Numbered from the stretch's first letter, positions 24,356 through 34,289 are shown. The stretch: DNA of 64,000 nt from Exiguobacterium sp. Helios (GCF_014524545.1 NZ_CP053557.1:1823501-1887500); one strand, 5' to 3'. The notes: generated by a model not told the origin, from the sequence alone. Numbers and translations are program-made.

Positions 24356-26986
24356 TTAATCACCTGATGAATCGATAAAAGAGGGGGAATCAAGCAGACG
24401 GACGAGTTCACGAATCGTTAAAATATCCGGTTTCTGATCCGATAAGACGGCATCAATCATCGTCGCTTTTCGATCTTGTAATTCCGCCATCTTTTCCTCG
24501 ATCGTCCCGATCATCAATAACTTGATCACTTCGACCGGTGACTGTTGTCCCAATCGATGGGCCCGGTCAGCCGCTTGCTGCTCGACGGCCGGATTCCACC
24601 AGCTGTCGTATAAAATGACGGTATCTGCCGTCGCCAGATTCAGACCGGTCCCGCCGGCTTTCAAGGAAATCAGGAAGACATCGACTTCACCGGCATTAAA
24701 ACGGTCACACAGTGCGACCCGGTTTTCAACCGGTGTCTCACCGGTTAGTAGAAGGTGGGCAAGTTGTCGTGCTGCCAGTCGTTCCCGGATGTGTCCGAGC
24801 ATCTTCGTATACTGGGAAAAAATCAACAGCCGGTGTCCCGTTGCCAGTTTTTCTTCGATTAACGTCAACAATCGTTCCAGTTTCGTCGATTCACCGGTAT
24901 ATCCATCAATAAACAACGCCGGATCACAGCAAATCTGCCGTAAGCGGGTCAAACCGGCGAGCAGCTTAATCCGGTCTTCACGCTTCGTTTCGTCGAGATG
25001 CTGTAACGTTTCCAGTTGCAGTTTCGCCAAGTAGGAAGCATAAAGTTTTTTCTGCGTCGGACCGAGGTCTGTATAATGGTGAACAATCCGCTTCTTCGGT
25101 AAATCCTGCAACACCTCGCCTTTGGTCCGGCGCATCAGAAACGGTCGGATGAATCGTTTGATCTCGTCATGCGACCATGTTTGAAACGTCTGTAAGTCCG
25201 GCAGCAAGGAGGGGAAGATGACCCGGAAAATCGACCAGAGATCATCGGTCCGGTTTTCAAGCGGTGTTCCGGTCAAGGCAAACCGATGTTTCGCCCGAAT
25301 ACGGCGCAAGCGGACAGCGGTTTGTGACGCTGGATTCTTCAGATGTTGTGCCTCATCGAAAATTACGACGTCGTATTCGACGGTCTGGTGTGCCTCCATG
25401 TCGGCCCGTAACGACGGGTAGGAAATCAGAAAAATTCCGTCCGCTGGTACTGTCTCGATTTGATCCAACCGTTGTTTCCGTGCTCCGTTCAACAGATGAA
25501 CGGTTCTTGACGGCGCAAACCGTGTAAGTTCCGCCTGCCAGTTATGGAGCAGGGAAGCCGGGGCGACAATCAACATTCGACCCGAAGGAAGCGTCTCGAG
25601 ATAACCAATCGCCTGAATCGTCTTACCGAGTCCCATCTCGTCCGCTAAAATGCCGTGCCCGTCATGTCCGGCAAGATTCGCCATGAACTGGATGCCTGCC
25701 CGCTGGTACGGATACAAATGCCGATCGAGTACTTCCGGGAAGTTCAGGTAGACACCGGTTCCGTTTTTCAGCTCGAGCCACCGTTCCGTCAATTGTTTAT
25801 GGATATGCAAGAAGGAGGCACCGACCAGGTGTTTAAGGTTCGGCAGAGCCGGCGCGCGCAAAACCGCTTCAAGTTGGTCCTGCTCTGCTGCTTCAAGTTG
25901 CCGAAAAACGCGTTGTAACTGTTCAAATGCCCGGGTCTCAAACGAGACAAACTGACCGTTCTTTAACCGGTGATACGTTTTCCGGGTGACAAGCGACTGC
26001 AAGACCTGTTTCAGTTCCATTTCCGGGATTCCATCCATAGAAAAGCGGAACGTCAACCAATCCAAGCGGTCCGTCGTCTCGACATCGATCCGTGGATGAA
26101 ACGGTCCGTTCGGTAAGGATTGGCGGATACTCTCCGTCACTTGGACGATGAGTTTGCCGTAAACGACACGGGGGTCGAGCAAACCTTTCAAAAACTGATA
26201 TTCCGCTTCCTCTTCTTCTAACCGATAGCGACCGTCCCGCTCCAAGAAACCACTCTCTGTCACGTAGCGGAGGACGGATCCTTCAAGCGATACATCGCGC
26301 CCGAGCCAATCCGTCTCCTGTAACGGATTGATCCGAACCCCCTGATAGCTAAACGTCACGAGCAGTTCAAGCCCACCTTGCTCGCGGTCGAGCGCCAGTT
26401 CGACTAACGGCGGACCGCTGACGAGCCGTTGTTTGAGCGAGGGACTGAGCCAGACGTCGGCCAAATTCCGTAAACGGTCACGCGTATGCAAAAGGCGGTC
26501 AAAATAAGCGGAACTGATCGTAAAACGTTGTTGGGCTGTGATACTTTCCATCACAATCGCCGAACCGTTGACATCAAACCTGATTTTTGCCCGTTCCGTT
26601 TTGCTTAATGTTTGCAAATAAGCCGTCACTGCTGCGTCTTCTGTCTGGCGCGTCGTCGCAAACGGACGGATCAACGATTGGTTTCCGGCAGGTGTGCCGT
26701 AGACTTGCACATGATGCATCGCTAACAACACGGCGACGATATGCCCGCAAAACGATTGATCCATTGCCAGCGACGGACAGTTGCAACCGGCATCCACGCC
26801 GTGTTCCTTGACGCGGACGGTGACAGTGAAGACAGATTCACCGTGAACAGCGGCTTCGACGAGCAAATCACCGGATTGGTAGTTCCGTAATGTAACTTTT
26901 TTGGCAGCAACGTAACGTTTCCCGCGACGAAAGGCATAGGTATCCGACATTTGTTTGATTTTCCGTTCACTTAAGCCATAATTCAT
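24356..26986 (-). CDS. SNF2-family DNA-dependent ATPase with SWIM zinc finger
   Basis: An 876-residue Swi2/Snf2 protein. A SWIM zinc finger lies at residues 68-82 (C68, C70, C80, H82). The two RecA-like lobes occupy about residues 420-870: motif I DEMGLGKTIQ, Ia VAPASLLHNW, II DEAQ, III LTGTPLENR, then helicase C-terminal motifs LIFSQYTKM, LISLKAGGTGLNL and RAHRLGQ. Bacterial members remodel RNA polymerase- or DNA-protein complexes (RapA-like), and the exact role is unknown. GAAAGGAG precedes ATG 26986. It lies 41 bases behind xerS on the same strand, so the two probably form an operon. Confidence 0.93.
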   Translation of the reverse strand: MNYGLSERKIKQMSDTYAFRRGKRYVAAKKVTLRNYQSGDLLVEAAVHGESVFTVTVRVKEHGVDAGCNCPSLAMDQSFCGHIVAVLLAMHHVQVYGTPAGNQSLIRPFATTRQTEDAAVTAYLQTLSKTERAKIRFDVNGSAIVMESITAQQRFTISSAYFDRLLHTRDRLRNLADVWLSPSLKQRLVSGPPLVELALDREQGGLELLVTFSYQGVRINPLQETDWLGRDVSLEGSVLRYVTESGFLERDGRYRLEEEEAEYQFLKGLLDPRVVYGKLIVQVTESIRQSLPNGPFHPRIDVETTDRLDWLTFRFSMDGIPEMELKQVLQSLVTRKTYHRLKNGQFVSFETRAFEQLQRVFRQLEAAEQDQLEAVLRAPALPNLKHLVGASFLHIHKQLTERWLELKNGTGVYLNFPEVLDRHLYPYQRAGIQFMANLAGHDGHGILADEMGLGKTIQAIGYLETLPSGRMLIVAPASLLHNWQAELTRFAPSRTVHLLNGARKQRLDQIETVPADGIFLISYPSLRADMEAHQTVEYDVVIFDEAQHLKNPASQTAVRLRRIRAKHRFALTGTPLENRTDDLWSIFRVIFPSLLPDLQTFQTWSHDEIKRFIRPFLMRRTKGEVLQDLPKKRIVHHYTDLGPTQKKLYASYLAKLQLETLQHLDETKREDRIKLLAGLTRLRQICCDPALFIDGYTGESTKLERLLTLIEEKLATGHRLLIFSQYTKMLGHIRERLAARQLAHLLLTGETPVENRVALCDRFNAGEVDVFLISLKAGGTGLNLATADTVILYDSWWNPAVEQQAADRAHRLGQQSPVEVIKLLMIGTIEEKMAELQDRKATMIDAVLSDQKPDILTIRELVRLLDSPSFIDSSGD

Positions 26987-27027
26987 CCAAGTTCTCCTTT
27001 CAGTGACACTCAGGTGACATAATACAA

Positions 27028-28071
27028 TTATCGTTCACCATCAAATAATTCGATCGCCCGTTTTTTCTCCTGATCACCGATATGGGCGTAGACCTGTGTC
27101 GTTGCGACCGATTCGTGGCCAAGTAATTGTTGAATCGTCAAGACATCGATCCCGCCTGTCGCCAGGCGCGTCGCAAACGTGTGCCGTAATTTATGGGGTG
27201 TGATCTGTTTTCGCTCCAAAAACGGCAACACGGGGCGCAACCGGTCAACGTGCCGTTTTAAAATATGTTGAACAGCCCGGGGACTGAGCGCTTTGCCTTG
27301 CTTTTGGAAAATCGGATCCGGCCCCCGCATCGTTAGACTATAGTGTGCGGCGTATTTCCGTAAGGCGACCCGGACCGGCTTCGCAAGCGGAATGACCCGT
27401 TCCTTGTTGCCTTTCCCGATGACCCGAATCGTTCCTTCGTGAAAATCAATGGCACTCCAGGTCAATTGCGTCATTTCACTGAGCCGCATGCCACTGTAAC
27501 CGAGCACCTGGAACAACGTGATATCCCGGACGCGATCCCGTTCATAATGTGCCGCTTCCCGGGCATTCATCTCGATATTCGACGGCAACAGTTGGATTAA
27601 CTCATCCCATTCCCGTTTCGTTAAGTAAACCGGATCCCGTTTTGCCTGTTTCGGACGATTGATTTTTGCGACCGGGTTTTCCGACAGGACCCCGATATCG
27701 ATCAAATGCCGGAACAAGGACTGCAGTGCTGACAGCTTCCGGTTGATGACACTTGGGGCATTTTGCTTTGTTAAGGCTAAGTATTCCGCATAAGCGGCAA
27801 TCCCGGATCCGTCAATTTCAAGAAACGCTTCCTGCGTGATATCACGTGCTCGAATCGCTTCACCCGACGCTTCCGCGACAAACTGAAAAAATGAATCAAA
27901 ATCATACACATACCGCCGCATCGTCGCCTTCGAGAAATTTTTCGACGCCAAATGGTCGATGTAAAACCGGATGAAATCCGGCATCCGGACATATCCCGGA
28001 AGATCGATCGTATGGGCGGGAAGGGGGGCCGTTTTCACGGTTTTTCCCAGGTTTTTAAACAAACTCATCAT
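27028..28071 (-). CDS. xerS: Tyrosine recombinase XerS
   Basis: A 347-residue tyrosine recombinase with the complete catalytic set: R196, K220, H293, R296, H319 and nucleophile Y328. The SAM-like N-terminal DNA-binding domain spans about residues 30-130. Length, the N-terminal extension before GYVRMPDFIRFYIDHLA and general sequence fit XerS, the single recombinase that resolves chromosome dimers in streptococci and relatives, rather than the roughly 300-residue XerC or XerD. XerS genes in streptococci lie beside their dif site, which makes the repeat-rich upstream region notable. The ATG at 28071 follows AGAGGGG. Confidence 0.88.
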   Translation of the reverse strand: MMSLFKNLGKTVKTAPLPAHTIDLPGYVRMPDFIRFYIDHLASKNFSKATMRRYVYDFDSFFQFVAEASGEAIRARDITQEAFLEIDGSGIAAYAEYLALTKQNAPSVINRKLSALQSLFRHLIDIGVLSENPVAKINRPKQAKRDPVYLTKREWDELIQLLPSNIEMNAREAAHYERDRVRDITLFQVLGYSGMRLSEMTQLTWSAIDFHEGTIRVIGKGNKERVIPLAKPVRVALRKYAAHYSLTMRGPDPIFQKQGKALSPRAVQHILKRHVDRLRPVLPFLERKQITPHKLRHTFATRLATGGIDVLTIQQLLGHESVATTQVYAHIGDQEKKRAIELFDGER

Positions 28072-28091
28072 TCTATCCCCTCTCTGTCACT

Positions 28092-28110
28092 ACTATACCA
28101 AACGTTGGTA
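28092..28110 (-). promoter_or_regulatory. xerS promoter with overlapping inverted repeat
   Basis: On the minus strand an extended -10, TGGTATAGT, lies about 20-30 bases before the xerS start. TACCAA and TTGGTA (28096-28110, 3-base spacer) form an inverted repeat that overlaps it, and a further TTGGTA half lies at 28112-28117. An operator is plausible. Confidence 0.5.
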
Positions 28111-28124
28111 GTTGGTACACTAGT

Positions 28125-28150
28125 TTGCGTGAAATAGTTATTTCACGCAA
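28125..28150. repeat. Perfect 26-bp palindrome upstream of xerS
   Basis: TTGCGTGAAATA and TATTTCACGCAA are perfect 12-base arms around a 2-base centre (GT). It lies about 55 bases upstream of xerS. It could be a regulator site or a recombinase binding site. Confidence 0.75.
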
Positions 28151-28174
28151 CGTTAAATTGTCAGACAGGGAGCG

Positions 28175-28336
28175 CTCAGTTGCATCGAAATCACCAAAGA
28201 CAGGTAACGGTTCGACTCGATGCAAATTAGATTTTCATCACTTTGTAAGCAAATTAATACAATAATTATATTATGTAAACAATTAAACAGACTATTTTTC
28301 ACAAAAAATCATTTCGCTCTCAGTTGCATCGAAATC
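28175..28336. repeat. Direct repeat CTCAGTTGCATCGAAATC
   Basis: The 18-base sequence occurs at 28175-28192 and 28319-28336. Its core is present in inverted form (TCGATGCAA) at 28217-28225. The repeats bracket the AT-rich centre of the region between xerS and the CoA-binding gene, which otherwise holds no gene. Confidence 0.75.
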
Positions 28337-28492
28337 CAGTCCGACGGGTAGTTGGTCATCTCGTTTTCGTACAGACCGTTTTTGATTCTCACACTTCGAA
28401 CACGTTCCTCCCTCCAGTTGAAAGGCTTAATCCAAATTGAATCGGGTATATAGACTAAGACTATCTTGTATTTAACATAAGGGGGAAATAAC

Positions 28493-28894
28493 ATGATTTC
28501 AGATCAACAAGCACGTCAGTTGTTAAAAGAAGCAAAACGGATCGCCGTTGTCGGGGTATCAAGCGATTCCGGAAAAACGGCGAACTGGATTGCCGATTAT
28601 CTCGTCCAACACGGGTACGAAGTCATTCCGGTCAATCCAACCTTAAATGAATGGAATGGTCAGAAAGTGTATCCGAGTGTCGCCAGCATCCCGGGCCATA
28701 TCGATATCGTCGATGTTTTCCGTCGCTCGGAGTTTTTGGCGGACGCTGCGAAGGATGCCGTCGCTCACGGTGACGTCGGCATGATTTGGAATCAGCTCGG
28801 ATTATCGAGTGTCGAAGCGGAAAGTTTAGCCCTTGGGGCCGGGATTCCGTACATCGAAAACCGTTGCATTAAAATTGAACACCAGTACTTGTGA
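28493..28894 (+). CDS. yneT: CoA-binding protein, YneT-like
   Basis: A 133-residue single-domain Rossmann protein of the CoA_binding_2 family, related to the CoA-binding part of succinyl-CoA synthetase. RIAVVGVSSDSGKTAN at about 17-32 is the phosphate-binding loop, and IDIVDVFRRSE and GMIWNQLG are typical of the family. In B. subtilis yneT lies beside the topoisomerase IV genes, as here. The precise role is unknown; CoA binding is shown for relatives. The start at 28493 follows AAGGGGGAA. A terminator separates it from parE. Confidence 0.9.
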   Translation: MISDQQARQLLKEAKRIAVVGVSSDSGKTANWIADYLVQHGYEVIPVNPTLNEWNGQKVYPSVASIPGHIDIVDVFRRSEFLADAAKDAVAHGDVGMIWNQLGLSSVEAESLALGAGIPYIENRCIKIEHQYL

Positions 28895-28907
28895 TCGTGA
28901 TTCAGCA

Positions 28908-28946
28908 AGACATCTACTCCTTGACAGTAGGTGTCTTTTTTTCTTG
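28908..28946 (+). terminator. Rho-independent terminator
   Basis: AGACATCTACT pairs with AGTAGGTGTCT (one G-U), followed by seven T. Confidence 0.87.
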
Positions 28947-28961
28947 TTTTCTAGATTATCC

Positions 28962-28990
28962 TTGTCAGATAGCAAGAAGATGCCTACAAT
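28962..28990 (+). promoter_or_regulatory. SigA promoter of parE-parC
   Basis: TTGTCA and TACAAT with a 17-base spacer, about 70 bases before the parE start. Confidence 0.75.
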
Positions 28991-29004
28991 TAGATACAGA
29001 CTAC

Positions 29005-29046
29005 TAGAAAAACGAACGAACGTTTGGAATATTCGACGTTTTTCTA
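29005..29046 (+). promoter_or_regulatory. Leader hairpin before parE
   Basis: TAGAAAAACG and CGTTTTTCTA form a 10-bp perfect stem with a 22-base loop, ending four bases before the parE ribosome binding site. It is not followed by a clear T-run, so it is more likely a 5'-end stabiliser or translation control element than a terminator. Confidence 0.45.
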
Positions 29047-29061
29047 TTTGAGGTGAAAAAC

Positions 29062-31023
29062 ATGGCGACAGATTTAAACAATTATAATGATGATGCCATA
29101 CAGGTATTAGAAGGACTCGAAGCAGTCCGGAAACGCCCGGGTATGTATATCGGTTCGACCGATCATCGCGGACTCCACCATTTGGTGTATGAGATCGTCG
29201 ATAACGCAATTGATGAGGCACTGGCCGGATTCGGGGAACAGATCGATGTCATCATCCATAAAGATAATGCAATTACGGTCCGTGACCATGGACGCGGTAT
29301 GCCGACCGGGATGCATGCTTCCGGCAAACCGACGGCAGAAGTCATCTTCACGGTGCTTCATGCCGGTGGAAAATTTGGTCAAGGCGGTTATAAAACATCG
29401 GGCGGACTGCACGGTGTCGGGGCATCTGTTGTCAACGCCCTGTCGACGCAGTTAAAAGTCACGATTTATCGCGACGGGAAACAGTTTGAGCAAACGTTCG
29501 AAGACGGGGGAATTCCGAAAACGACGTTGCTTGAGACAGGCACGACGCGCCAAAAAGGAACAAGCGTCTATTTCAAGCCGGACGGAAAAATCTTCAGCAC
29601 GTTGACATACAATTACGATACGTTAGCGGAACGCCTACGTGAATCGGCCTTCCTGCTGAAAGGTCTGAAAATCACACTGACCGACGAACGGTCGGAAAAA
29701 GCGGACACGTTCCAATATGAAGACGGAGTCAGCGAATTTGTCGGCTATTTGAACGACGACAAAGATACGTTACATCCGACAGTCGCCTTTGAAGGTACGG
29801 AAAATGACATCGAGGTCGATATCGCTTTCCAGTTCACGGATGCCTATTCGGAAAACGTCCTGTCGTTCGTCAACAACGTCCGGACACGCGACGGTGGAAC
29901 CCACGAGGTCGGCGCTAAAACGGCGATGACACGGGTGATGAACGAGTATGCTCGTAAAAACACGCTGCTCAAAGAAAAAGACAAGAATTTAGACGGGAAT
30001 GATATCCGTGAAGGGCTGACGATGATCGTGTCGATCCGGATTCCGGAAGAATTCCTGCAATTCGAAGGACAGACGAAATCAAAACTCGGTTCTCCGGAAG
30101 CCCGGACAAGCTGTGACGCCGTCATCACGCGCCGTTTATCGACGTATCTTGAGGAAAACCCGCAAACGGCGACCCTCCTGATCAAAAAAGCGATCCGCGC
30201 CGCTCAGGCCCGGGAAGCAGCGCGTAAAGCCCGCGAAGAAGCCCGCAATGGCAAGAAAAAGAAACGTTCGAGCATCCTGAACGGGAAACTGACACCTGCC
30301 GCGTCGAAAAACGCGGAGAAAAATGAATTGTTCCTCGTCGAAGGAGATTCAGCCGGCGGTTCAGCCAAACAAGGCCGTAACCGGACGTTCCAGGCGATTT
30401 TACCGTTACGCGGGAAAGTCCTGAACACGGAAAAAGCCAAACTTGCGGATATCATGAAAAACGAAGAAATCAATATGATTATCCACGCGATCGGCAGCGG
30501 CGTCGGGGCAGACTTCGATTTATCGGACTGTAACTTCGACAAAGTCATCATCATGACCGATGCCGATACCGATGGCGCGCATATTCAAGTCTTGCTGTTG
30601 ACCTTCTTCTTCCGCTACATGCGCCCGTTGATTGATGCCGGGAAAGTCTTCGTCGCCTTGCCACCGCTCTACCGCGTCTCGAAAGGGAAGGGCAAGTCTG
30701 AGAAGTTTGAATACGTCTGGGATGAAGAAACCCTGGCGAAAACAACGAAAAAGTTCGGTAAAGGCTATATGATCCAGCGTTATAAAGGACTGGGGGAGAT
30801 GAACGCTCCGCAATTATGGGAAACGACGATGGATCCCGAGACCCGGACATTGATCCGCGTCACGATCGATGATGCCGCTGTCGCCGAGAAACGAGTTTCC
30901 GTGCTGATGGGCGACAATGTCGGACACCGCCGGAGCTGGATTGAAGACAATGTAGCGTTCGGACTGACGGAAGACCTCTCGATCATTGAAAATGAACACG
31001 TGACGAAAGAGAGTGTGAACTGA
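29062..31023 (+). CDS. parE: DNA topoisomerase IV subunit B
   Basis: The 653-residue ATPase subunit of topoisomerase IV. The GHKL ATPase domain has NAIDEALAG near residue 45, the DHGRGMPTG box and the [14 protein letters not shown] lid. The TOPRIM domain has [15 protein letters not shown] near 425 and DADTDGAH near 500. It is ParE rather than GyrB by neighbourhood (yneT before, parC after) and by length. It decatenates daughter chromosomes with ParC and is a target of aminocoumarins. The ATG at 29062 lies six bases after GAGGTG; the GTG at 29053 is part of that site. Confidence 0.96.
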   Translation: MATDLNNYNDDAIQVLEGLEAVRKRPGMYIGSTDHRGLHHLVYEIVDNAIDEALAGFGEQIDVIIHKDNAITVRDHGRGMPTGMHASGKPTAEVIFTVLHAGGKFGQGGYKTSGGLHGVGASVVNALSTQLKVTIYRDGKQFEQTFEDGGIPKTTLLETGTTRQKGTSVYFKPDGKIFSTLTYNYDTLAERLRESAFLLKGLKITLTDERSEKADTFQYEDGVSEFVGYLNDDKDTLHPTVAFEGTENDIEVDIAFQFTDAYSENVLSFVNNVRTRDGGTHEVGAKTAMTRVMNEYARKNTLLKEKDKNLDGNDIREGLTMIVSIRIPEEFLQFEGQTKSKLGSPEARTSCDAVITRRLSTYLEENPQTATLLIKKAIRAAQAREAARKAREEARNGKKKKRSSILNGKLTPAASKNAEKNELFLVEGDSAGGSAKQGRNRTFQAILPLRGKVLNTEKAKLADIMKNEEINMIIHAIGSGVGADFDLSDCNFDKVIIMTDADTDGAHIQVLLLTFFFRYMRPLIDAGKVFVALPPLYRVSKGKGKSEKFEYVWDEETLAKTTKKFGKGYMIQRYKGLGEMNAPQLWETTMDPETRTLIRVTIDDAAVAEKRVSVLMGDNVGHRRSWIEDNVAFGLTEDLSIIENEHVTKESVN

Positions 31024-31024
31024 T

Positions 31025-33430
31025 ATGTCTAACCTGCAAAACATTTTGAACCTGTCCCTTGAGCAAGTCGTCGGGGACCGGTTCGGTCGTTATTCGAAAT
31101 ATATCATCCAGGACCGGGCTTTACCGGACGCACGTGATGGATTAAAACCGGTTCAACGCCGTATCTTGTACGCGATGCATACGGAAGGTAACCTGTTCGA
31201 CCGCGCTTACCGGAAATCCGCGAAAACGGTCGGCGTCGTCATCGGTAACTATCACCCACACGGCGATTCGTCGGTCTATGAAGCGATGGTCCGCCTGAGT
31301 CAGGAGTGGAAACTGCGTTATCCGTTAATTGACATGCAAGGGAATAACGGTTCGATTGACGGCGACAGTGCGGCAGCAATGCGGTATACAGAAGCCCGTT
31401 TGTCGAAAGTTTCGAGCCTGATTCTCGACGGCATCAACAAACAGACGGTTGACTATACATTGAATTTTGATGATACGACCGAAGAACCGCTCGTTCTGCC
31501 GTCATTGTTGCCAAACTTATTAATGAACGGATCGACTGGAATTTCAGCAGGTTATGCGACGGAAATCCCGCCGCACCATGCCGGTGAAGTCCTTGATGCC
31601 GCAATCGGCCGAATTTCCGGAACGGTTCATACCGTCGATGATTTATTGACCCACATGCAAGGCCCTGATTTCCCGACCGGCGGAGTCGTCCAAGGGCTTG
31701 ACGGGATCAAAAAAGCGTTCGAAACCGGACGCGGCAAAGTCATCATCCGCTCGCGGGCAACGATTGAGACGTTACGCGGCGGACGCCAACAGATTCTGAT
31801 TACGGAACTCCCGTATGAAGTCAATAAGGCAAACCTCGTCAAACGGATGGAAGAACTCCGTCTCGACCGCAAAGTCGAAGGGGTAGCGGAAGTCCGCGAC
31901 GAGACGGACCGCGACGGTCTTCGTGTCGTCATCGAGCTGAAAAAAGAAGCGGACGCAGAAGGGGTGCTTCACTTCTACTTGAAGCAGACCGATCTGCAAG
32001 TTGCCTATAACTACAACATGGTCGCGATTCACGAGCGGACACCGCGTCAGATGGGCGTTCTTGCCCTGCTTGATGCTTACCTCAGCCACGTCAAGGATGT
32101 TGTCATCCGTCGGACGTCGTTTGATCTCGAGCAGGCGAAACGCCGCCAGGAGGTCGTTTCAGCCTTGATGACGGCGATTTCGGTCCTCGATGAAACACTC
32201 GCGTTGATTCGGTCTGCATCTAACAAATCGGAAGCGAAAGACAAGCTGGTTGAACGGTTCAGTTTCACGGACCGCCAGGCAGAAGCGGTCGTCATGCTTC
32301 AGTTGTACCGGTTAACGAACACCGATATCGTCGAATTACAGGACGAAGCGGCAAAACTCGAAAAAGAAATCACCCGTCTTGAGAAGATTCTAAACGACGA
32401 AAAAACGAGGAACCGATTGATCATCAAGGAATTGACGGTCTTAAAAGAGCAGGTTGCGGATAACCGGCGTTCGACGGTTGAAGCGGAAGTCGAAGAATTG
32501 AAACTGAAGACGGAAGTCATGATCGCGGTCGAGGAAACAATGGTTTTCGTCTCGAAAAACGGCTATATCAAGCGCTCTTCGATGCGTTCTTTCGGAGCGA
32601 CCAACGATTTGCCGGAGATGAAAGAGCAGGATCGCCTGCTGTATCAAGGACAAGCGATGACGACGGATCATGTCATCGTCTGGACCGTTCAGGGGAATTA
32701 TCTCTTGATTCCGGTCCATCAGTTGCCGGATACGAAATGGAAAGACGGCGGACAACACGTCGCCAATCTCGTGCCGCTTGATCCCGGCGACCGGATTTTA
32801 TCGGTCGACCTCGTCCGGACGTTTGACGAGAACTCACACTGTCTGTTCGTGACCCGCCAAGGGATGGTCAAACGCTCGAAATTGAGCGACTACAATGCTC
32901 AGCGGAAATCAAAACCATTGCAGGGTGTCCGTTTACGAGCGGATGACGAAGTCCTGTATGCCAAGGTTTCTACCGGACAAGAGCAATTGTTCTTAACGAC
33001 CCAGCATGGATTCGGTCTCTGGTTCACGGAAGATGATGTCCCGGTCGTCGGTGTCCGGGCAGCGGGTGTGAAAGCGATCAATCTTCGTGATCAGGATGTC
33101 GTGGCCGGTGCGATCGGCTTCAAACAAGCACCGAATATCGTCCTGTTGACACAACGTGGTGCCTTGAAGAAGATGCGCCTTGCGGATCAGTTCCAGGTCT
33201 CGAACCGCGCCTTGCGCGGTACACAACTGTTACGTGATTTAAAATCAAAACCGCATCAGGTCGCGGCATTGATCGACGTCACACAAGCAAAAGAGCTGAC
33301 TTTGATCGGAAAAGAGCAGGAAAAGACAATTCAAGTCCAATCGTTGTCCTTCCTCGACCGGTTATCGAACGGTTCGTTTGCCTATGATGAAGAAAAATTC
33401 GGTCCGCTTCTCGATTGGTATACTGTTTGA
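31025..33430 (+). CDS. parC: DNA topoisomerase IV subunit A
   Basis: The 801-residue breakage-reunion subunit. The catalytic tyrosine is Y121 in AMRYTEARL. The quinolone-resistance region [12 protein letters not shown] at 78-89 keeps the sensitive residues S82 and E86. The C-terminal beta-pinwheel (from about 490) carries repeated strands such as [25 protein letters not shown] and [13 protein letters not shown]; it lacks the GyrA box (QRRGGKG), which supports ParC over GyrA. It starts one base after the parE stop and is in the same operon. Confidence 0.96.
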   Translation: MSNLQNILNLSLEQVVGDRFGRYSKYIIQDRALPDARDGLKPVQRRILYAMHTEGNLFDRAYRKSAKTVGVVIGNYHPHGDSSVYEAMVRLSQEWKLRYPLIDMQGNNGSIDGDSAAAMRYTEARLSKVSSLILDGINKQTVDYTLNFDDTTEEPLVLPSLLPNLLMNGSTGISAGYATEIPPHHAGEVLDAAIGRISGTVHTVDDLLTHMQGPDFPTGGVVQGLDGIKKAFETGRGKVIIRSRATIETLRGGRQQILITELPYEVNKANLVKRMEELRLDRKVEGVAEVRDETDRDGLRVVIELKKEADAEGVLHFYLKQTDLQVAYNYNMVAIHERTPRQMGVLALLDAYLSHVKDVVIRRTSFDLEQAKRRQEVVSALMTAISVLDETLALIRSASNKSEAKDKLVERFSFTDRQAEAVVMLQLYRLTNTDIVELQDEAAKLEKEITRLEKILNDEKTRNRLIIKELTVLKEQVADNRRSTVEAEVEELKLKTEVMIAVEETMVFVSKNGYIKRSSMRSFGATNDLPEMKEQDRLLYQGQAMTTDHVIVWTVQGNYLLIPVHQLPDTKWKDGGQHVANLVPLDPGDRILSVDLVRTFDENSHCLFVTRQGMVKRSKLSDYNAQRKSKPLQGVRLRADDEVLYAKVSTGQEQLFLTTQHGFGLWFTEDDVPVVGVRAAGVKAINLRDQDVVAGAIGFKQAPNIVLLTQRGALKKMRLADQFQVSNRALRGTQLLRDLKSKPHQVAALIDVTQAKELTLIGKEQEKTIQVQSLSFLDRLSNGSFAYDEEKFGPLLDWYTV

Positions 33431-33435
33431 TGGTC

Positions 33436-33473
33436 AGATGCCCCTCATTTTGATAGAGGGGTGTCTTTTTTTA
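33436..33473 (+). terminator. Rho-independent terminator
   Basis: AGATGCCCCTC pairs with GAGGGGTGTCT, followed by seven T. It ends the parE-parC transcript. Confidence 0.9.
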
Positions 33474-33585
33474 TGAAATATGGCGTAAAGTCGCTGTTTC
33501 CCGTTCGTTTCTAGCTTTCTGACGCCTGTTTTGACCGCTTTATCAGACTTTTCTTCGAATTATCGGCAAATCGCCCGTTTACAAA

Positions 33586-33614
33586 TTGAAACGACCGCCA
33601 ATAACCGCTACAAT
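33586..33614 (+). promoter_or_regulatory. SigA promoter of the NUDIX gene
   Basis: TTGAAA and TACAAT with a 17-base spacer. It predicts a leader of about 140 bases before the NUDIX start codon. Confidence 0.75.
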
Positions 33615-33696
33615 AAAAGAAAATGGTCAGGCAAGATTACCACGAAGTATGTGGAGCGGGCAGTTCGGAGCTTTAGCTTATAGGATTCGTTTCATC

Positions 33697-33730
33697 AAGC
33701 AGCTACGGACATGTTCCTCGGCTGCTTTTG
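33697..33730 (+). promoter_or_regulatory. Attenuator-like hairpin in the NUDIX leader
   Basis: AAGCAGC pairs with GCTGCTT with an inner GGA/TCC, followed by a short T-run (TTTTG). It lies in the leader between the promoter and the NUDIX ribosome binding site. The preceding 75 bases contain several short complementary segments, so a leader-based control is possible. No known riboswitch motif is recognised. Confidence 0.4.
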
Positions 33731-33760
33731 TGCCATCTGCCAACTGGAGAGGTGATGACG

Positions 33761-34231
33761 ATGAAATTCAGAAGACGCGAAAAAGTAGCAATCTATATCA
33801 CACGGGAGCAACCAGAGGGATGGGAACTACTTGTTTTTCATCCGCAATCTGCTCCAGACAGTGATTGGCAAATTCCTGCCGGCACAATCGAAGATGCCGA
33901 AATCGCCAAGGAAGCGGCAGTTCGGGAAACACTCGAGGAAAGCGGTTTATCGCTCGCGACCGTCCAGTACGTAGGTGAAGAAGAAATGCGTTATCCGGAA
34001 CGCATGCGGGTGCATTACACGTATTTCTATCATGCTCATATCGAATGTCAGGAAAACAGATGGACGCATTGTGTTGCTGGTGACGGTCAAGATTGCGGTG
34101 ATTTTTTCCATTTCGCCTGGTTACCGCTTGAACGAATCACGCAACTCGAACGCCGGCATCATATTTTCTTGGATCGTTTAATGAGCCGCTTGGAACGGAC
34201 ACATCATTACGATTGTCGGAAACACGGTTAA
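33761..34231 (+). CDS. NUDIX hydrolase
   Basis: A 156-residue NUDIX protein. The Nudix box is complete: G41, E47, R55, E56, E59, E60 and G62 (pattern GX5EX7REUXEEXGU). It hydrolyses a nucleoside-diphosphate-linked substrate with Mg2+; the target cannot be told from sequence. I chose ATG 33761 because GAGAGGTG lies 7-8 bases upstream; an ATG two codons earlier overlaps this site. It is monocistronic with its own promoter, a long structured leader and its own terminator. Confidence 0.9.
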   Translation: MKFRRREKVAIYITREQPEGWELLVFHPQSAPDSDWQIPAGTIEDAEIAKEAAVRETLEESGLSLATVQYVGEEEMRYPERMRVHYTYFYHAHIECQENRWTHCVAGDGQDCGDFFHFAWLPLERITQLERRHHIFLDRLMSRLERTHHYDCRKHG

Positions 34232-34245
34232 TCCCGTGTTTTTTT
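34221..34245 (+). terminator. Rho-independent terminator overlapping the NUDIX stop
   Basis: AACACGG pairs with CCGTGTT, followed by five T. The stop codon is in the loop. Confidence 0.8.
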
Positions 34246-34289
34246 GTTTTGTCTCACTATATTGAGTTTACCTTAATTATGAGACAATA

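Noticed and set aside
28440-28470. GGGTAT-like sequence before the CoA-binding gene as SigB promoter
   Set aside because: No acceptable GTTT-type -35 at the right distance.
29062-33430. gyrB-gyrA instead of parE-parC
   Set aside because: The yneT neighbour and absence of the GyrA box in the second gene favour topoisomerase IV.
33615-33760. NUDIX leader as ykkC-type or T-box element
   Set aside because: None of the conserved blocks of these elements (for example the T-box AGGGTGG) is present.
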